NCBI GenBank assembly: GCA_903231505.1
Contig: CAFBRK010000169.1
Span: forward strand, 62,001 to 126,000
Source: Olavius algarvensis associated proteobacterium Delta 3
GTDB taxonomy: Bacteria; Desulfobacterota; Desulfobacteria; Desulfobacterales; CAFBRK01
Reading direction: 5' to 3'
DNA: 64,000 nt
This document shows positions 1-7,821 of the stretch, one piece after another (position 1 is the stretch's first letter; every line of letters starts with the position of its first letter). A program made the translations under genes and the position numbers. The notes under the pieces were generated by a model. It worked only from the letters and a program-made list of their open reading frames with translations, had not been told where the DNA came from and searched no databases.

Positions 1-603
1 ATTTCTGAAGGTATACTCTCCGGGCCGGTGTTGCTCTCGGGTGCTGCACTGGCGGTGGTGGGCACCGGCATCGGACTGAAACAGATGGATTACGATCGGG
101 TTGCCCAGGCCGGGGTCCTGTCGGCATCTTTTTTTGTGGCATCCCTTATCCACGTCCCGATCGGGCCTTCGAGTATCCATTTAATTTTAAACGGTGTTGT
201 CGGTTTGTTATTGGGATGGGGCGCCTTCCCGGCGATTCTCGTAGCCCTGGTCCTCCAGGCGATCCTTTTTCAATATGGCGGCATTACCACCCTTGGCGTC
301 AACACCGTGCTCATGGCCCTTCCCGCCGTGCTGTGCTATTACCTGTTCATTCCCATGATTCGCAGTGATAAGAAAGGCGTGTTTTTGACCGGAGCCTTTT
401 TCGTTGGAAGCGGGGCGATCCTGCTTAGCGGTATTATTGTCGCACTGTCACTGGTATTTACAGGCGAAAGCTTCCTGGAAGCCGCCGCACTGGTTGTCGC
501 CGCCCATGTGCCGATTATGGTGATCGAGGGCGTCATCACCATGTTCTGCGTCGGATTTATAAAAAAAGTTCAGCCGGGCCTGCTGCTGGGTGCGGCACGA
601 TAA
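1..603 (+). CDS. cbiM: CbiM/NikM-type nickel or cobalt ECF transporter membrane subunit, 5' end cut by the window
   Basis: This is the substrate-capturing membrane component of an ECF-type Ni/Co importer in the inner membrane. The reading frame is open from base 1 (ISEGILSGPVLL), which matches family members beginning MHISEGILS, so only about two codons are missing and the annotation starts at 1 rather than at the first internal Met. Several hydrophobic segments and the conserved stretch around SFFVASLIHVPIGPSSIHL with its histidines are visible. In this family the N-terminal Met-His pair contributes to metal binding (family knowledge; that part lies outside the window). It is followed by an accessory subunit, CbiQ and CbiO. 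Nickel is the likelier substrate because a hydrogenase and its maturation genes lie nearby; cobalt cannot be excluded. Confidence 0.93.
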   Translation: MSEGILSGPVLLSGAALAVVGTGIGLKQMDYDRVAQAGVLSASFFVASLIHVPIGPSSIHLILNGVVGLLLGWGAFPAILVALVLQAILFQYGGITTLGVNTVLMALPAVLCYYLFIPMIRSDKKGVFLTGAFFVGSGAILLSGIIVALSLVFTGESFLEAAALVVAAHVPIMVIEGVITMFCVGFIKKVQPGLLLGAAR

Positions 604-649
604 AATCGCTTCACGATTGTATAAATTCTCCGCAACACACGTTGCGGAG
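604..649. other. Two short tandem hairpins between cbiM and nikL
   Basis: Hairpin one has arms AATCG/CGATT at 604-618, just after the cbiM stop. Hairpin two has arms CTCCGCAAC/GTTGCGGAG with loop ACAC at 628-649. The second overlaps the GAGAGG ribosome-binding site of the next gene, so it could modulate its translation (inference). Similar hairpins recur at other gene boundaries in the window. Confidence 0.6.
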
Positions 650-660
650 AGGAAAAATCA

Positions 661-1314
661 ATGAATCATCAAAGGGTTGACGTCATGATGCGTTATACGT
701 GGACTGCCGCCACAGGTGTTTTGGCTGTCCTGATCACGATATCGGTAATTTGCGTGTCGCCGGCTGCCGCTCATCGGGTGACCATTTTCGCATGGGTGGA
801 CGGCGATACCGTGCACACCGAAAGCAAGTTCAGCGGCGGGAAAAAGGTTCATAACGGTCAGGTGGTTGTTACCGATTTGGAAGGCGCCCGCCTGATCGAG
901 GGCCGAACCGACGAAAACGGAGCCTATTCGTTCAAGATCCCGAAGCCGACGGCCATGCGTATCGAACTGATCGCCGGTATGGGGCACCGGGGGGAGTGGG
1001 TAATAACGGATGAGGAGGTCGGTGCGTCAGGGATAACGGCGCCGGAAGGTGATCGCCCACCGGGGGCCGATGTCCCCTCCAGAGGGAGCGATTCCCCGAG
1101 CCCGGCAAGCGCCCTTGGCCCGGATGACATCGAACGGATTGTGGATGCGGCGCTGGATCGGAAGCTGGAGCCCATGATGCGTCTGATCGCCGAGAGCCGA
1201 CCGTCCGGGCCGTCGATATCCGATATCATCGGCGGCATCGGATACATCCTCGGTATCGTGGGGCTGGCGACGTATGTCCATTACCGGAAGCAATCAAGGG
1301 ACAGGTCCACGTGA
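661..1314 (+). CDS. nikL: NikL-like accessory subunit of the nickel ECF transporter
   Basis: A 217-residue envelope protein. It has an N-terminal hydrophobic signal/anchor ending near SPAAAHR, then a small beta-rich domain (about residues 38-110) of the carboxypeptidase-regulatory/CbiL-NikL type (VTIFAWVDGDTVHTESKFSGGKKV, with GRTDENGAYSFKIP). A proline-rich linker follows, then a predicted helix and a C-terminal membrane segment (IIGGIGYILGIVGLATYV) with a basic tail. In NikMLQO systems this subunit sits in the membrane with its domain outside and is needed for transport. It lies between the M and Q subunits, and its TGA overlaps the GTG start of cbiQ. The start at 661 is supported by GAGAGG upstream. 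The exact subfamily name is inference from position and topology. Confidence 0.8.
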   Translation: MNHQRVDVMMRYTWTAATGVLAVLITISVICVSPAAAHRVTIFAWVDGDTVHTESKFSGGKKVHNGQVVVTDLEGARLIEGRTDENGAYSFKIPKPTAMRIELIAGMGHRGEWVITDEEVGASGITAPEGDRPPGADVPSRGSDSPSPASALGPDDIERIVDAALDRKLEPMMRLIAESRPSGPSISDIIGGIGYILGIVGLATYVHYRKQSRDRST

Positions 1315-2072
1315 TCGCAGCCGAAACCTTCGCCTCGGGCGAATCGCCCATGCACCGCCTGGATCCGCGCATCAAAATCATCTCTGCCACGGTTTTCGCG
1401 TTCACCACGGCCCTGGCGTCGTCCTTTCCGGCGATGTTCGCAGCCCTCGGCGCTTCCCTGATTCTGATTGCCGTGTCCGGGCTTGGGCTCCGACCTGTTC
1501 TGATACGCCTGGCCCTGGTAAACGGGTTCATTTTGTTTTTCTGGCTGGTGCTGCCGCTGACCGTCGCCGGACACCCCTACATGCAGATCGGGCCGCTCAC
1601 CCTCACCCGGGAAGGGATCCTGCTTTCGGCTCAAATAACCATTAAATCGAATGCGATTTTGATATCCATGATCGCCCTGCTGGCCACCTCATCCATTTCC
1701 ACGCTGGGCCACGCACTGAACCGGCTGAAGGTACCGGATAAACTGGTTCTGCTGCTGCTTCTGACCTTTCGGTATATTTTTGTGCTGGAGCAGGAATACC
1801 AGCGGCTCCGTCGGGCGATACGGATCCGTGGGTTCACGCCGGGCACCAACCTGCACTCGTATCGCACCTATGCCTACGTGATCGGTATGTTGTTTGTTCG
1901 GGCGGCTGCCCGCGCGGATCGGGTCCACCAGGCCATGCTGTGCCGCGGATTCCGGGGGAAATTCTACAGCCTGAGGACGTTTTCCCTGGGCACTTCCGAC
2001 TGGCTTTGGGCCGCGGCCGTCGGGATTATGATCATTTCGGTTGGAGCACTCGAATGGAGCAGTTACCTGTAA
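1311..2072 (+). CDS. cbiQ: CbiQ/NikQ, energy-coupling transmembrane subunit (T component)
   Basis: A 253-residue integral membrane protein with about five hydrophobic segments. It starts with the family-typical N terminus SPMHRLDPRIKI and contains a cytoplasmic coupling stretch rich in arginine (LRRAIRIRGFTP, then RADRVHQAMLCRGFRG), which in this family carries the Ala-Arg-Gly type motifs that contact the ATPase. It translates from GTG at 1311 inside the nikL stop codon (GTGA overlap), and its own 3' end overlaps the ATPase start by 19 bases, showing tight translational coupling. It couples ATP hydrolysis by the next gene product to metal movement through CbiM. Confidence 0.92.
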   Translation: MIAAETFASGESPMHRLDPRIKIISATVFAFTTALASSFPAMFAALGASLILIAVSGLGLRPVLIRLALVNGFILFFWLVLPLTVAGHPYMQIGPLTLTREGILLSAQITIKSNAILISMIALLATSSISTLGHALNRLKVPDKLVLLLLLTFRYIFVLEQEYQRLRRAIRIRGFTPGTNLHSYRTYAYVIGMLFVRAAARADRVHQAMLCRGFRGKFYSLRTFSLGTSDWLWAAAVGIMIISVGALEWSSYL

Positions 2073-2806
2073 CCATAGAAATGGCCGATGTTGGGTTTCA
2101 GTACCCCTCCGGGCGTAAAGTTATTGAAAAAATTGATTTCAAGCTCAAGGCCGGAGACAAAATCGGGTTGATCGGGCCCAACGGGAGCGGAAAATCGACG
2201 TTCCTTCACCTGATCATGGGATTGATGAAACCGACGACCGGTGAAATCCGCCTCTTTGGCAAGCCGGTCAAAAAAGAAGAGGATTTTCAGAAAAGCCGGC
2301 GGAAAATCGGCCTGCTCTTTCAACATGCGGACGACCAGCTCTTCAGTCCAACGGTCCTGGAGGATGTCGCATTCGGTCCGTTGAATCTCGGTTATCCGCC
2401 TGCTGAAGCACGAGCCATGGCATTGAAAACACTTGAAAACTTGGAATTGACCGGTTTCGAGGAGCGCGTGACCTACCGCTTGTCGGGAGGGGAAAAGAAA
2501 CTGGTGGCACTGGCCACGGTACTGGTTATGGAGCCCGAGGTCCTGCTGCTCGATGAGCCGACCACCGGCCTGGATGAAGAGACCATCATTCGGATTATCG
2601 ACATATTAAATCAACTGGAGATCGGATATGTCATCGTTTCCCATGAGTATGACTTTCTCGCGCGGGCGACCCGGTTGATCTACAGCATTCATGAGGGGCG
2701 AATCGTGTTCGACGGAGACTCCTCCAAGATTCACAGCCATTATCACAGCCATCCGGCCGGCACCGTTCCCCACCGGCACGCGGGGCAACTCCCGGAGCAG
2801 GACTGA
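2054..2806 (+). CDS. cbiO: CbiO/NikO, ECF transporter ATPase with a histidine-rich tail
   Basis: ABC ATPase of the Ni/Co importer, about 250 residues from the ATG at 2054. That start is preferred over the frame-open position 1940 because GGAG lies 8 bases upstream and the protein then begins MEQLPVTIEMADVGFQY like relatives. Walker A is GPNGSGKST, the Q-loop region is LLFQHADDQLFSPTV, the signature is RLSGGEKK, and Walker B is VLLLDEPTTG followed by the switch histidine in IVSHEYDF. The C terminus (IHSHYHSHPAG, then PHRHAG) is His-rich, a plausible nickel-binding or buffering tail (inference). Last gene of the operon. Confidence 0.95.
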   Translation: MEQLPVTIEMADVGFQYPSGRKVIEKIDFKLKAGDKIGLIGPNGSGKSTFLHLIMGLMKPTTGEIRLFGKPVKKEEDFQKSRRKIGLLFQHADDQLFSPTVLEDVAFGPLNLGYPPAEARAMALKTLENLELTGFEERVTYRLSGGEKKLVALATVLVMEPEVLLLDEPTTGLDEETIIRIIDILNQLEIGYVIVSHEYDFLARATRLIYSIHEGRIVFDGDSSKIHSHYHSHPAGTVPHRHAGQLPEQD

Positions 2807-2809
2807 CTT

Positions 2810-3142
2810 TATAGCAGTTGCCATAAATATGTTCCGATTGCAGATATTTGGAAACGATGACCGCAGAGTCGCAGAGGGCGCAAAGGAACGGTATGTGTCC
2901 CAGAATCCCTGAGAGGGGGATTCTGGGAAAGGGCCCCAGCAACAAATTGAAATTCTGTACATTTTGCAAGACGATCGTTTTGCATTTCGCCCTCTATGTC
3001 CTGCCTGCCCTGAGCCTGCCGAAGGGAGCGGAGTCGTAGGGCAGCGAAATGCAAAGTCAATATCTACTTTGCGACCTCTGCGACTTTGCGGTGAACCGTT
3101 GATCGTAAAAAGAGTCGGAACGGAATTTTGAAAATCGCTATA
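2810..3142. repeat. 333-bp intergenic mini-element with TATAGC inverted ends
   Basis: This fills the gap between cbiO and the YceI gene. The left end (TATAGCAGTTGCCATAAATA, continuing to GTTCCGA) and the inverted right end (TATAGCGATTTTCAAAATTC, continuing to GTTCCGA) match the two end types seen in other copies in the window. Inside are a CCGCAGAGTCGCAGAGG word and its inverted relative near 3064-3093, a hairpin with arms CCCAGAATCC/GGGATTCTGGG at about 2901-2929, and an 11-bp hairpin with arms TTTGCATTTCG/CGAAATGCAAA. There is no coding potential. It resembles a non-autonomous transposable element; no transposase is present. Confidence 0.75.
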
Positions 3143-3150
3143 GATGCGGA

Positions 3151-4602
3151 CTATCTGGGCCGGAACATGAGATTCACATCCACCAGCAAGGTGTTCCGCG
3201 CCGGGGCCGGTCCGTCCGCCCCTTCAATGTCAAATTCCGTGAGGTCGATCTGAAACGCCCCGCGCACCAGCAGGCGGGGCTTTCCGTCCGTGCCCACGAT
3301 CGGTTCAATCTCCACCGGAAGGGTCATCGGCCTGGAAACGCCTTTCAGCTTGAATACGCCGGCCATTCCCGCCGGCGTCAGACGACCCCACCCGATGGGG
3401 TCTGCCTCGCCCTGGACCGACTCGATCAGAAATGCGGCGGTTTTAAATTTTCGGCTGTACAGAAACATGCTCCCTTGAAGGGCTTCGTCTAAGGTAGGCT
3501 CTCCCATGGTCACGGATGTCGGGTCGATTTCAACATAACCGGTCATGCCCTCGGCCAACCGATTTTCGGACAGTGCCAATTTGCCGCTGCCACGGGTGAC
3601 CTCACCGGTGTACTGGTCCAGCGGGGCGGGAAATCGAAGCTGGATCATCGGGGGATTGTCCGGACCGGGCGGGTCTAAAATCCAGGATGTTGGAATTTTT
3701 CCGGAAACCGGGGAAAGTGATTGCTGGGATGCCCGGGGCGCCGAAGGCAGCGGAAAGCCGAGCGCGTTCCAGGTGGCCTCCCGGGTGCGACGGGAAACCG
3801 GATCGAAACCGTCGCCCCCGTCCGGATCCTGTGTCCGTTTTACCACTTCCCTTTCCATGATGGCGGCCGCTTTCGTGAACATCTTTTTGCGATCTTTCCA
3901 GGATCCGACAATCGGCTGTTTTTTAAGCTCGAACACCGGCTCCTTGCAGTGAAACTGGGAATAGAGCGCCAGAGACAGGAAGAGGGTGCCGTCATCTGCC
4001 CGCCAGGGATAAAAATCCATGTAAAAGCCCCGGTCTGCCCGGTTCAAATCGACGGCATCCTGGTAACGAAACTTCTTGAAACCTCTGGCAAGTCCTCTTT
4101 GGGCCTCTTTGAGAAACGCTTCGTGATCGTAGCCCGGTGGAATGGTTCCGGTCACCCGGCTGATTTTTATGGGAGCCCATGTTCGGGTCCGCCCATTTTT
4201 CCACACCGGAATTTGCTGCCGCTGCAATGGCTCCTCTCCCTGGGGTACGAATCGAGACGTCCGGATGAAATTTCGAACACGGGACAACGTGGTGGTACGC
4301 CCCTGGTATATCGATCGTCCCCGGAAGTTTTGATAGATAATCAAAGGGGTGATGGCGACCTCTCCGGGCGCACCGTCGTTGGCTTCGAGCACGGACACCG
4401 ACACCTTCATCTGTTCGGCCAGACGGCGGATCTCGGGTAGCCGGCTTTCCTGGAACGCCCGGTCGACAGGCGATTTGCCCGATTGCACGAAGACGATAAG
4501 TTGCTCATCAGGAAGGGCTGAAGTCGCCTGATCGGTGACCATCAGGGACACCATGGCCAGCATCCCGGCCACGATGACGGTTAGTTTGGCTCGCAACGGC
4601 AT
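3151..4602 (-). CDS. Exported protein: possible thioredoxin-fold N-terminal part joined to a C-terminal YceI-like domain
   Basis: A 483-residue exported protein. The start at 4602 is chosen because GGGAG lies 9 bases upstream and a signal peptide follows (MPLRAKLTVIVAGMLAMVSL, then an Ala cleavage region); the open frame extends 19 codons further upstream. The last 170 residues or so (PAPLDQYTGEVTRGSGKLAL to the end, with LKGVSRPMTLPVEI and GAFQIDLTEFDIEG) look like a YceI domain, a lipocalin-like beta-barrel that binds isoprenoid-type lipids in known members. The first part (LIVFVQSGKSP... then ITPLIIYQN) may be a thioredoxin-like fold without a CxxC; this is tentative. The middle region is unrecognised. 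It is a single gene convergent with cbiO. Confidence 0.7.
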   Translation of the reverse strand: MPLRAKLTVIVAGMLAMVSLMVTDQATSALPDEQLIVFVQSGKSPVDRAFQESRLPEIRRLAEQMKVSVSVLEANDGAPGEVAITPLIIYQNFRGRSIYQGRTTTLSRVRNFIRTSRFVPQGEEPLQRQQIPVWKNGRTRTWAPIKISRVTGTIPPGYDHEAFLKEAQRGLARGFKKFRYQDAVDLNRADRGFYMDFYPWRADDGTLFLSLALYSQFHCKEPVFELKKQPIVGSWKDRKKMFTKAAAIMEREVVKRTQDPDGGDGFDPVSRRTREATWNALGFPLPSAPRASQQSLSPVSGKIPTSWILDPPGPDNPPMIQLRFPAPLDQYTGEVTRGSGKLALSENRLAEGMTGYVEIDPTSVTMGEPTLDEALQGSMFLYSRKFKTAAFLIESVQGEADPIGWGRLTPAGMAGVFKLKGVSRPMTLPVEIEPIVGTDGKPRLLVRGAFQIDLTEFDIEGADGPAPARNTLLVDVNLMFRPR

Positions 4603-5021
4603 GGCTCGTGTCTCCCGTGTAATTCTGTAATCCGAATCACCCTTGGAAAGGGTATACATGTTTCAATATTTACCAGGTAGGATAAGCACCCGGGTTTTGG
4701 GGGCAAGGTGACACCGCCACCCGGGGAGTGGCGTTTCCGTCAGTCGTTTCAGGTTTCGACGGAAGCGTGGGAAACACCCTGCCGGGGCAAGGCTCCGGCG
4801 ATCGTTCCATAATTCCCAGGCCAAAGTGCTTGAAAATGAGCTATTCCGGAACCACCTTAAGTGTAAATTCCTGTAAACAAAATCACATTATGAGCCCGTC
4901 ATACCCCCTCCCTTTGAATTTCTCTGGTTCGACGCAGCTCACCACGAGCCACAAGGGGAGGGAAAATACCGTCCTCCCCCCTTGATGGGGGCATAGACTG
5001 GGGAGATAGATCGGGGGAAAC
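4603..5021. other. Non-coding stretch upstream of the YceI gene
   Basis: A 419-base gap between divergent genes. The short open frame at 4728-4985 (+) has no recognisable ribosome-binding site and no protein-like composition, so it is not annotated. Promoters for the flanking genes probably lie here, but no site is clear enough to mark. Confidence 0.4.
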
Positions 5022-5213
5022 ATGGAACACATAGCCAACGCCAGCGAGGGGATCGAGTTACTGGTCCGAAAATGTCGGTTTGAATTTCAGCGTACCGAAA
5101 ATCTCGATTATTATTCGAAAAAAGATCTTCATGAGGCGGAACGGAAGTATGTCAAATACTGCCTCGCAGGTCTTACCCATTCCAAATCCCGACAAACGCC
5201 TCGAGACGATTGA
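5022..5213 (+). CDS. Small hypothetical protein, 63 residues
   Basis: A short charged protein with an amphipathic helical look (ASEGIELLVRKCRFEFQRTE, LHEAERKYVKYCLAGL). The ATG is preceded by GGGGG at a suitable distance. Its stop lies just before the terminator shared with tRNA-Val, so that terminator may also end this gene. The family is not recognised. The balanced composition, isolation from other genes and good start signal favour a real gene, but size alone leaves doubt. Confidence 0.5.
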   Translation: MEHIANASEGIELLVRKCRFEFQRTENLDYYSKKDLHEAERKYVKYCLAGLTHSKSRQTPRDD

Positions 5214-5230
5214 AACAGTCTTCATTAAAA

Positions 5231-5258
5231 AAGGGTTACGGTTTGATCCGTAACCCTT
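5231..5258. terminator. Bidirectional terminator between the small gene and tRNA-Val
   Basis: Perfect 11-bp stem AAGGGTTACGG/CCGTAACCCTT around a six-base loop. There are T-rich tails on both strands (TTCTTTT on plus, TTTTTT on minus), so it can end tRNA-Val transcription on minus and the small gene on plus. Confidence 0.85.
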
Positions 5259-5267
5259 CTTTTAAGG

Positions 5268-5342
5268 TGGTAGGCACGGGGAGATTTGAACTCCCGACTT
5301 CTACCGTGTCAGGGTAGCGCTCTCCCCCTGAGCTACGTGCCT
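5268..5342 (-). tRNA. tRNA-Val (GAC)
   Basis: On the minus strand all arms fold: acceptor AGGCACG/CGTGCCT, D stem GCTC/GAGC, anticodon stem CTACC/GGTAG with loop CTGACAC (anticodon GAC), T stem GGGAG/CTCCC with loop TTCAAAT, and an encoded 3' ACCA. An intrinsic terminator follows directly. Confidence 0.97.
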
Positions 5343-5467
5343 GCAAGTGCTTGAATTTGGCTTGTTAGCATTGGCCCGGAAGGCTGTCAAGGGAAATGAA
5401 AATGGCCAAACCTCTCACGTTCTGCAACTTGCCGCCTCGGGAGGACCCACACCCTGAACCCCTACCT

Positions 5468-5646
5468 TCAATCGGAACATATTTATGCCAACTGCTATAG
5501 AATTTCTATATGTTGCTGGGGCCCTTTCCCAGAATCCCCCTCTCAGGGATTCTGGGGAACATACAGTTCCTTTGCGTCCTCTGCGACTCTGCGGTCATCG
5601 TTTCCATATTTCTGCAATCGGAACATATTTAGGACAACCACTATAG
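5468..5646. repeat. Tandem partial copies of the TATAGC mini-element
   Basis: Read on minus, about 5510-5646 repeats the first 135 bases or so of the element at 2810: the end sequence, the CCGCAGAGTCGCAGAGG word, the CCCAGAATCC/GGGATTCTGGG-type hairpin and GGGCCCCAGCAACA. A second, solitary end (TATAGCAGTTGGCATAAATA on minus) lies at 5468-5499. The rest of the 5343-5798 gap shows no gene. Confidence 0.75.
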
Positions 5647-5798
5647 CTGCAAGGCCTGCGGTTTTGGTGTCACTTTAAATTCGAAGCTCGGCCCACCGTT
5701 GCCCAAACTATGGCGGGCAAGAATTCGGATTTCGGATTATGTAGACCCTCTTGGGATTCGTGTAAACGGCCGGCAAAAGGCTCGGCTCGCTCTTTACA

Positions 5799-6386
5799 TC
5801 AATCCGGGTCTTCATGTCCCAAGGCATCCTGAAGCATATTGACACCGGCATAGATGTAATGCAATCCGGACGCGACAGTGAAACCGGCGGTGGCCCAGTA
5901 GAGGACGGCTTTCGCGATGACCATCGCCCGGGGATCGGGGTCGATCAGCACCAGAATGACGGTGGCAATTTGCAGACAGGTGGTGAACTTGCTGATTAAG
6001 CTCGGGTTTACCTGCAACCGGACATTGAATATTCCGAAAATGGCGACCCCTATGCCAATGATGACATCCCGGGAAATGACGATCACGGCAATCCAGATCG
6101 GAACGATTTGCAGGCTTGCCAGACAGATATATGCCGACAGGATCAGCACTTTATCGGCGATGGGGTCGAGAAAAGCACCCAGGATCGTGCGCTGATTGTA
6201 ATGTTTGGCGATAAAGCCGTCCAGACCATCACTGACTCCGGCGGCGGCAAATATGAGCAGGGCGTAGAGGTATTGGTGCCGTAAAAGGATAATGACAAAT
6301 GCGGGGGCCAGCAGAATGCGTAAAATGGTGAGCGTGTTCGGAATATTGATCGAGAAATGTGGGATTTTTTGATCCGGCGTTAGCAT
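5799..6386 (-). CDS. pgsA: CDP-alcohol phosphatidyltransferase, PgsA-like
   Basis: Inner-membrane enzyme of about 195 residues that transfers a phosphatidyl group from CDP-diacylglycerol to an alcohol, most likely glycerol 3-phosphate in phosphatidylglycerol synthesis. The CDP-alcohol motif is readable as DGLDGFIAK, eight residues, then GAFLDPIAD; the usual Arg after the Ala is Lys here. Several membrane helices surround it, and the N terminus IPNTLTILRILLAP is typical of PgsA. The ATG at 6386 is preferred to the TTG two codons upstream. A cardiolipin-synthase-type relative is the main alternative. It stands alone, convergent with nothing, and is followed by repeat DNA. Confidence 0.88.
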   Translation of the reverse strand: MLTPDQKIPHFSINIPNTLTILRILLAPAFVIILLRHQYLYALLIFAAAGVSDGLDGFIAKHYNQRTILGAFLDPIADKVLILSAYICLASLQIVPIWIAVIVISRDVIIGIGVAIFGIFNVRLQVNPSLISKFTTCLQIATVILVLIDPDPRAMVIAKAVLYWATAGFTVASGLHYIYAGVNMLQDALGHEDPD

Positions 6387-6536
6387 GGTCAATGAATTGG
6401 GATCGTCAATTAAGTAATCGATGTTACACTGAAGTTGTCACTTTTAACACAAGTGGTGTGTTTGAGAGGCACATCCTCCATTTGTTTGTCATTAGGTCGT
6501 GATCTTCAATCCCTTTAACGGACATCTTTTTTTACA

Positions 6537-6606
6537 GAATCCCCCCCTCAGGGATTCTGCAACACAGGAAACCCTCTGCGAGCTTTGCGTCTCTGCGGTG
6601 GTCATT
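6537..6606. repeat. Fragment of the CAGAATCC-hairpin / TTTGCG-word repeat
   Basis: A shortened relative of the internal module of the elements at 2810 and 5510: arms CAGAATCC and GGATTCTG, then CTCTGCGAGCTTTGCGTCTC and CTGCGGTGGTCATTTC. It abuts the stop codon of the next minus-strand gene. Confidence 0.6.
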
Positions 6607-7809
6607 TCATCCGGGGATCAGCTCTATCCGCAAAAACCCCGGGGACACTTCGGAAATATTGATACCGAACGCATCGAAGGTTTTGAGGAGCAGCGCGTCG
6701 GCAAGATCTTTTTCACTACCTTCGAAATCAACCGCGAGACTGGCTTCATCGGCCTTCATTTCCCTGGTTTGCAATTCATTGACGCCGGCAATCTGGCTGA
6801 GAGTTCGGCGAAAAGTTACAAAATTGGCCAGGTGGCGCGTTCCTTCCACAACGATTCGGATTTCAGCAGGCGGTTTTTCCGCGCGCCATGTGTCCAGTAT
6901 CCGTTTGGAAAGGGCTTCACCAACCATGCGCCCCGAGTGATCCAATGCAACGCGCACACCTGCCGACTCATCGGCATGGGCCGAAACAGCGTTTTGTGTG
7001 ATGGTGGTAATTTCTTCCCCGGATTCGGTACGAAAGGCCTGAAGGGTTATCTCGGCGTTAAACGATTTGATATCGCCGCCCATCGTGTTCGGGGCATAAT
7101 CTGCAACGGCGTTGCCGATGACGACGACGTCTGCTTTCATGGCCGTTCCAAGCTGAACGGCTTCCGTCGTGTCGATCACCGGCGACGAGCTGAGTTTTGA
7201 ATACTCGGGGTTGTTCTTATAATTTCGCGGGTCAATCAGTGTGAATCCATTTGATTTTAATACGGCCGCCATGGCTGTCTCGGCCGCCGGCGAATCATCG
7301 GCGGAGGCCGAGCCCCAACCGGCTGCCGGCGACGTATCGACCATATTCTGCTCGGTCAGAATCAACAGAATCCTGGGCATCGGCTTTTCCCCAAGCATGA
7401 TTCCCAGAACGGCGAGCTGCTGCTGAAGACGGGGAATGGAGACCGTGGCCTGGACAATTATCCGGTATATATTTTCAACACGGGATTCGGTAAGGACCTT
7501 ATAGCCCTCAATGAAGTCATCCGGTCGTGATAAAATCGATTCATTGATACGCTGAAAGTTCTGGATCATGGAATCCAACGGAAGCTGGGAGGCGGTGGCT
7601 CTCTCGAGGGCGGTGACCAGGCTGGAGGCGATGGCCCGCTCCCTGGCCCAGTCGACTTTGTTTTTGATCACGCTGCTGCTGCCCATGACCACCATGGTCT
7701 GGGAGGGGCTCGATTGCTGCGCCACCGCCGGCAGGCTCATCAGCCACCCGATCAGCACCACTGTAGATGCAGCCAGAGCGATCCTTCCAATATTGCCGTT
7801 TCGCGTCAT
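6607..7809 (-). CDS. Exported protein of unknown function, CsgG/FlgT-like middle region
   Basis: A 400-residue protein with a clear signal peptide (ALAASTVVLIGWLMSLPAVAQ). After it comes a region about residues 35-135 on the pattern of flagellar FlgT/SOF-type N domains (DWARERAIASSLVTALERAT, RVENIYRIIVQATV). A CsgG-like alpha/beta domain follows (PRILLILTEQN... DVVVIGNAVADY). The C-terminal 80 residues (EIRIVVEGTRHLANFVTFRR) repeat a small domain resembling the sort used by secretion partners. The start at 7809 has GAGGTG upstream. The role is unknown; the flagellar or outer-membrane assembly link is an inference from fold patterns only. The gene lies 12 bases downstream of the prenyl synthase and is probably cotranscribed. 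Confidence 0.65.
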   Translation of the reverse strand: MTRNGNIGRIALAASTVVLIGWLMSLPAVAQQSSPSQTMVVMGSSSVIKNKVDWARERAIASSLVTALERATASQLPLDSMIQNFQRINESILSRPDDFIEGYKVLTESRVENIYRIIVQATVSIPRLQQQLAVLGIMLGEKPMPRILLILTEQNMVDTSPAAGWGSASADDSPAAETAMAAVLKSNGFTLIDPRNYKNNPEYSKLSSSPVIDTTEAVQLGTAMKADVVVIGNAVADYAPNTMGGDIKSFNAEITLQAFRTESGEEITTITQNAVSAHADESAGVRVALDHSGRMVGEALSKRILDTWRAEKPPAEIRIVVEGTRHLANFVTFRRTLSQIAGVNELQTREMKADEASLAVDFEGSEKDLADALLLKTFDAFGINISEVSPGFLRIELIPG

Positions 7810-7821
7810 TCTTTCACCTCA

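Noticed and set aside
4728-4985. 85-codon open frame
   Set aside because: No start signal and low-quality composition; not supported as a gene.
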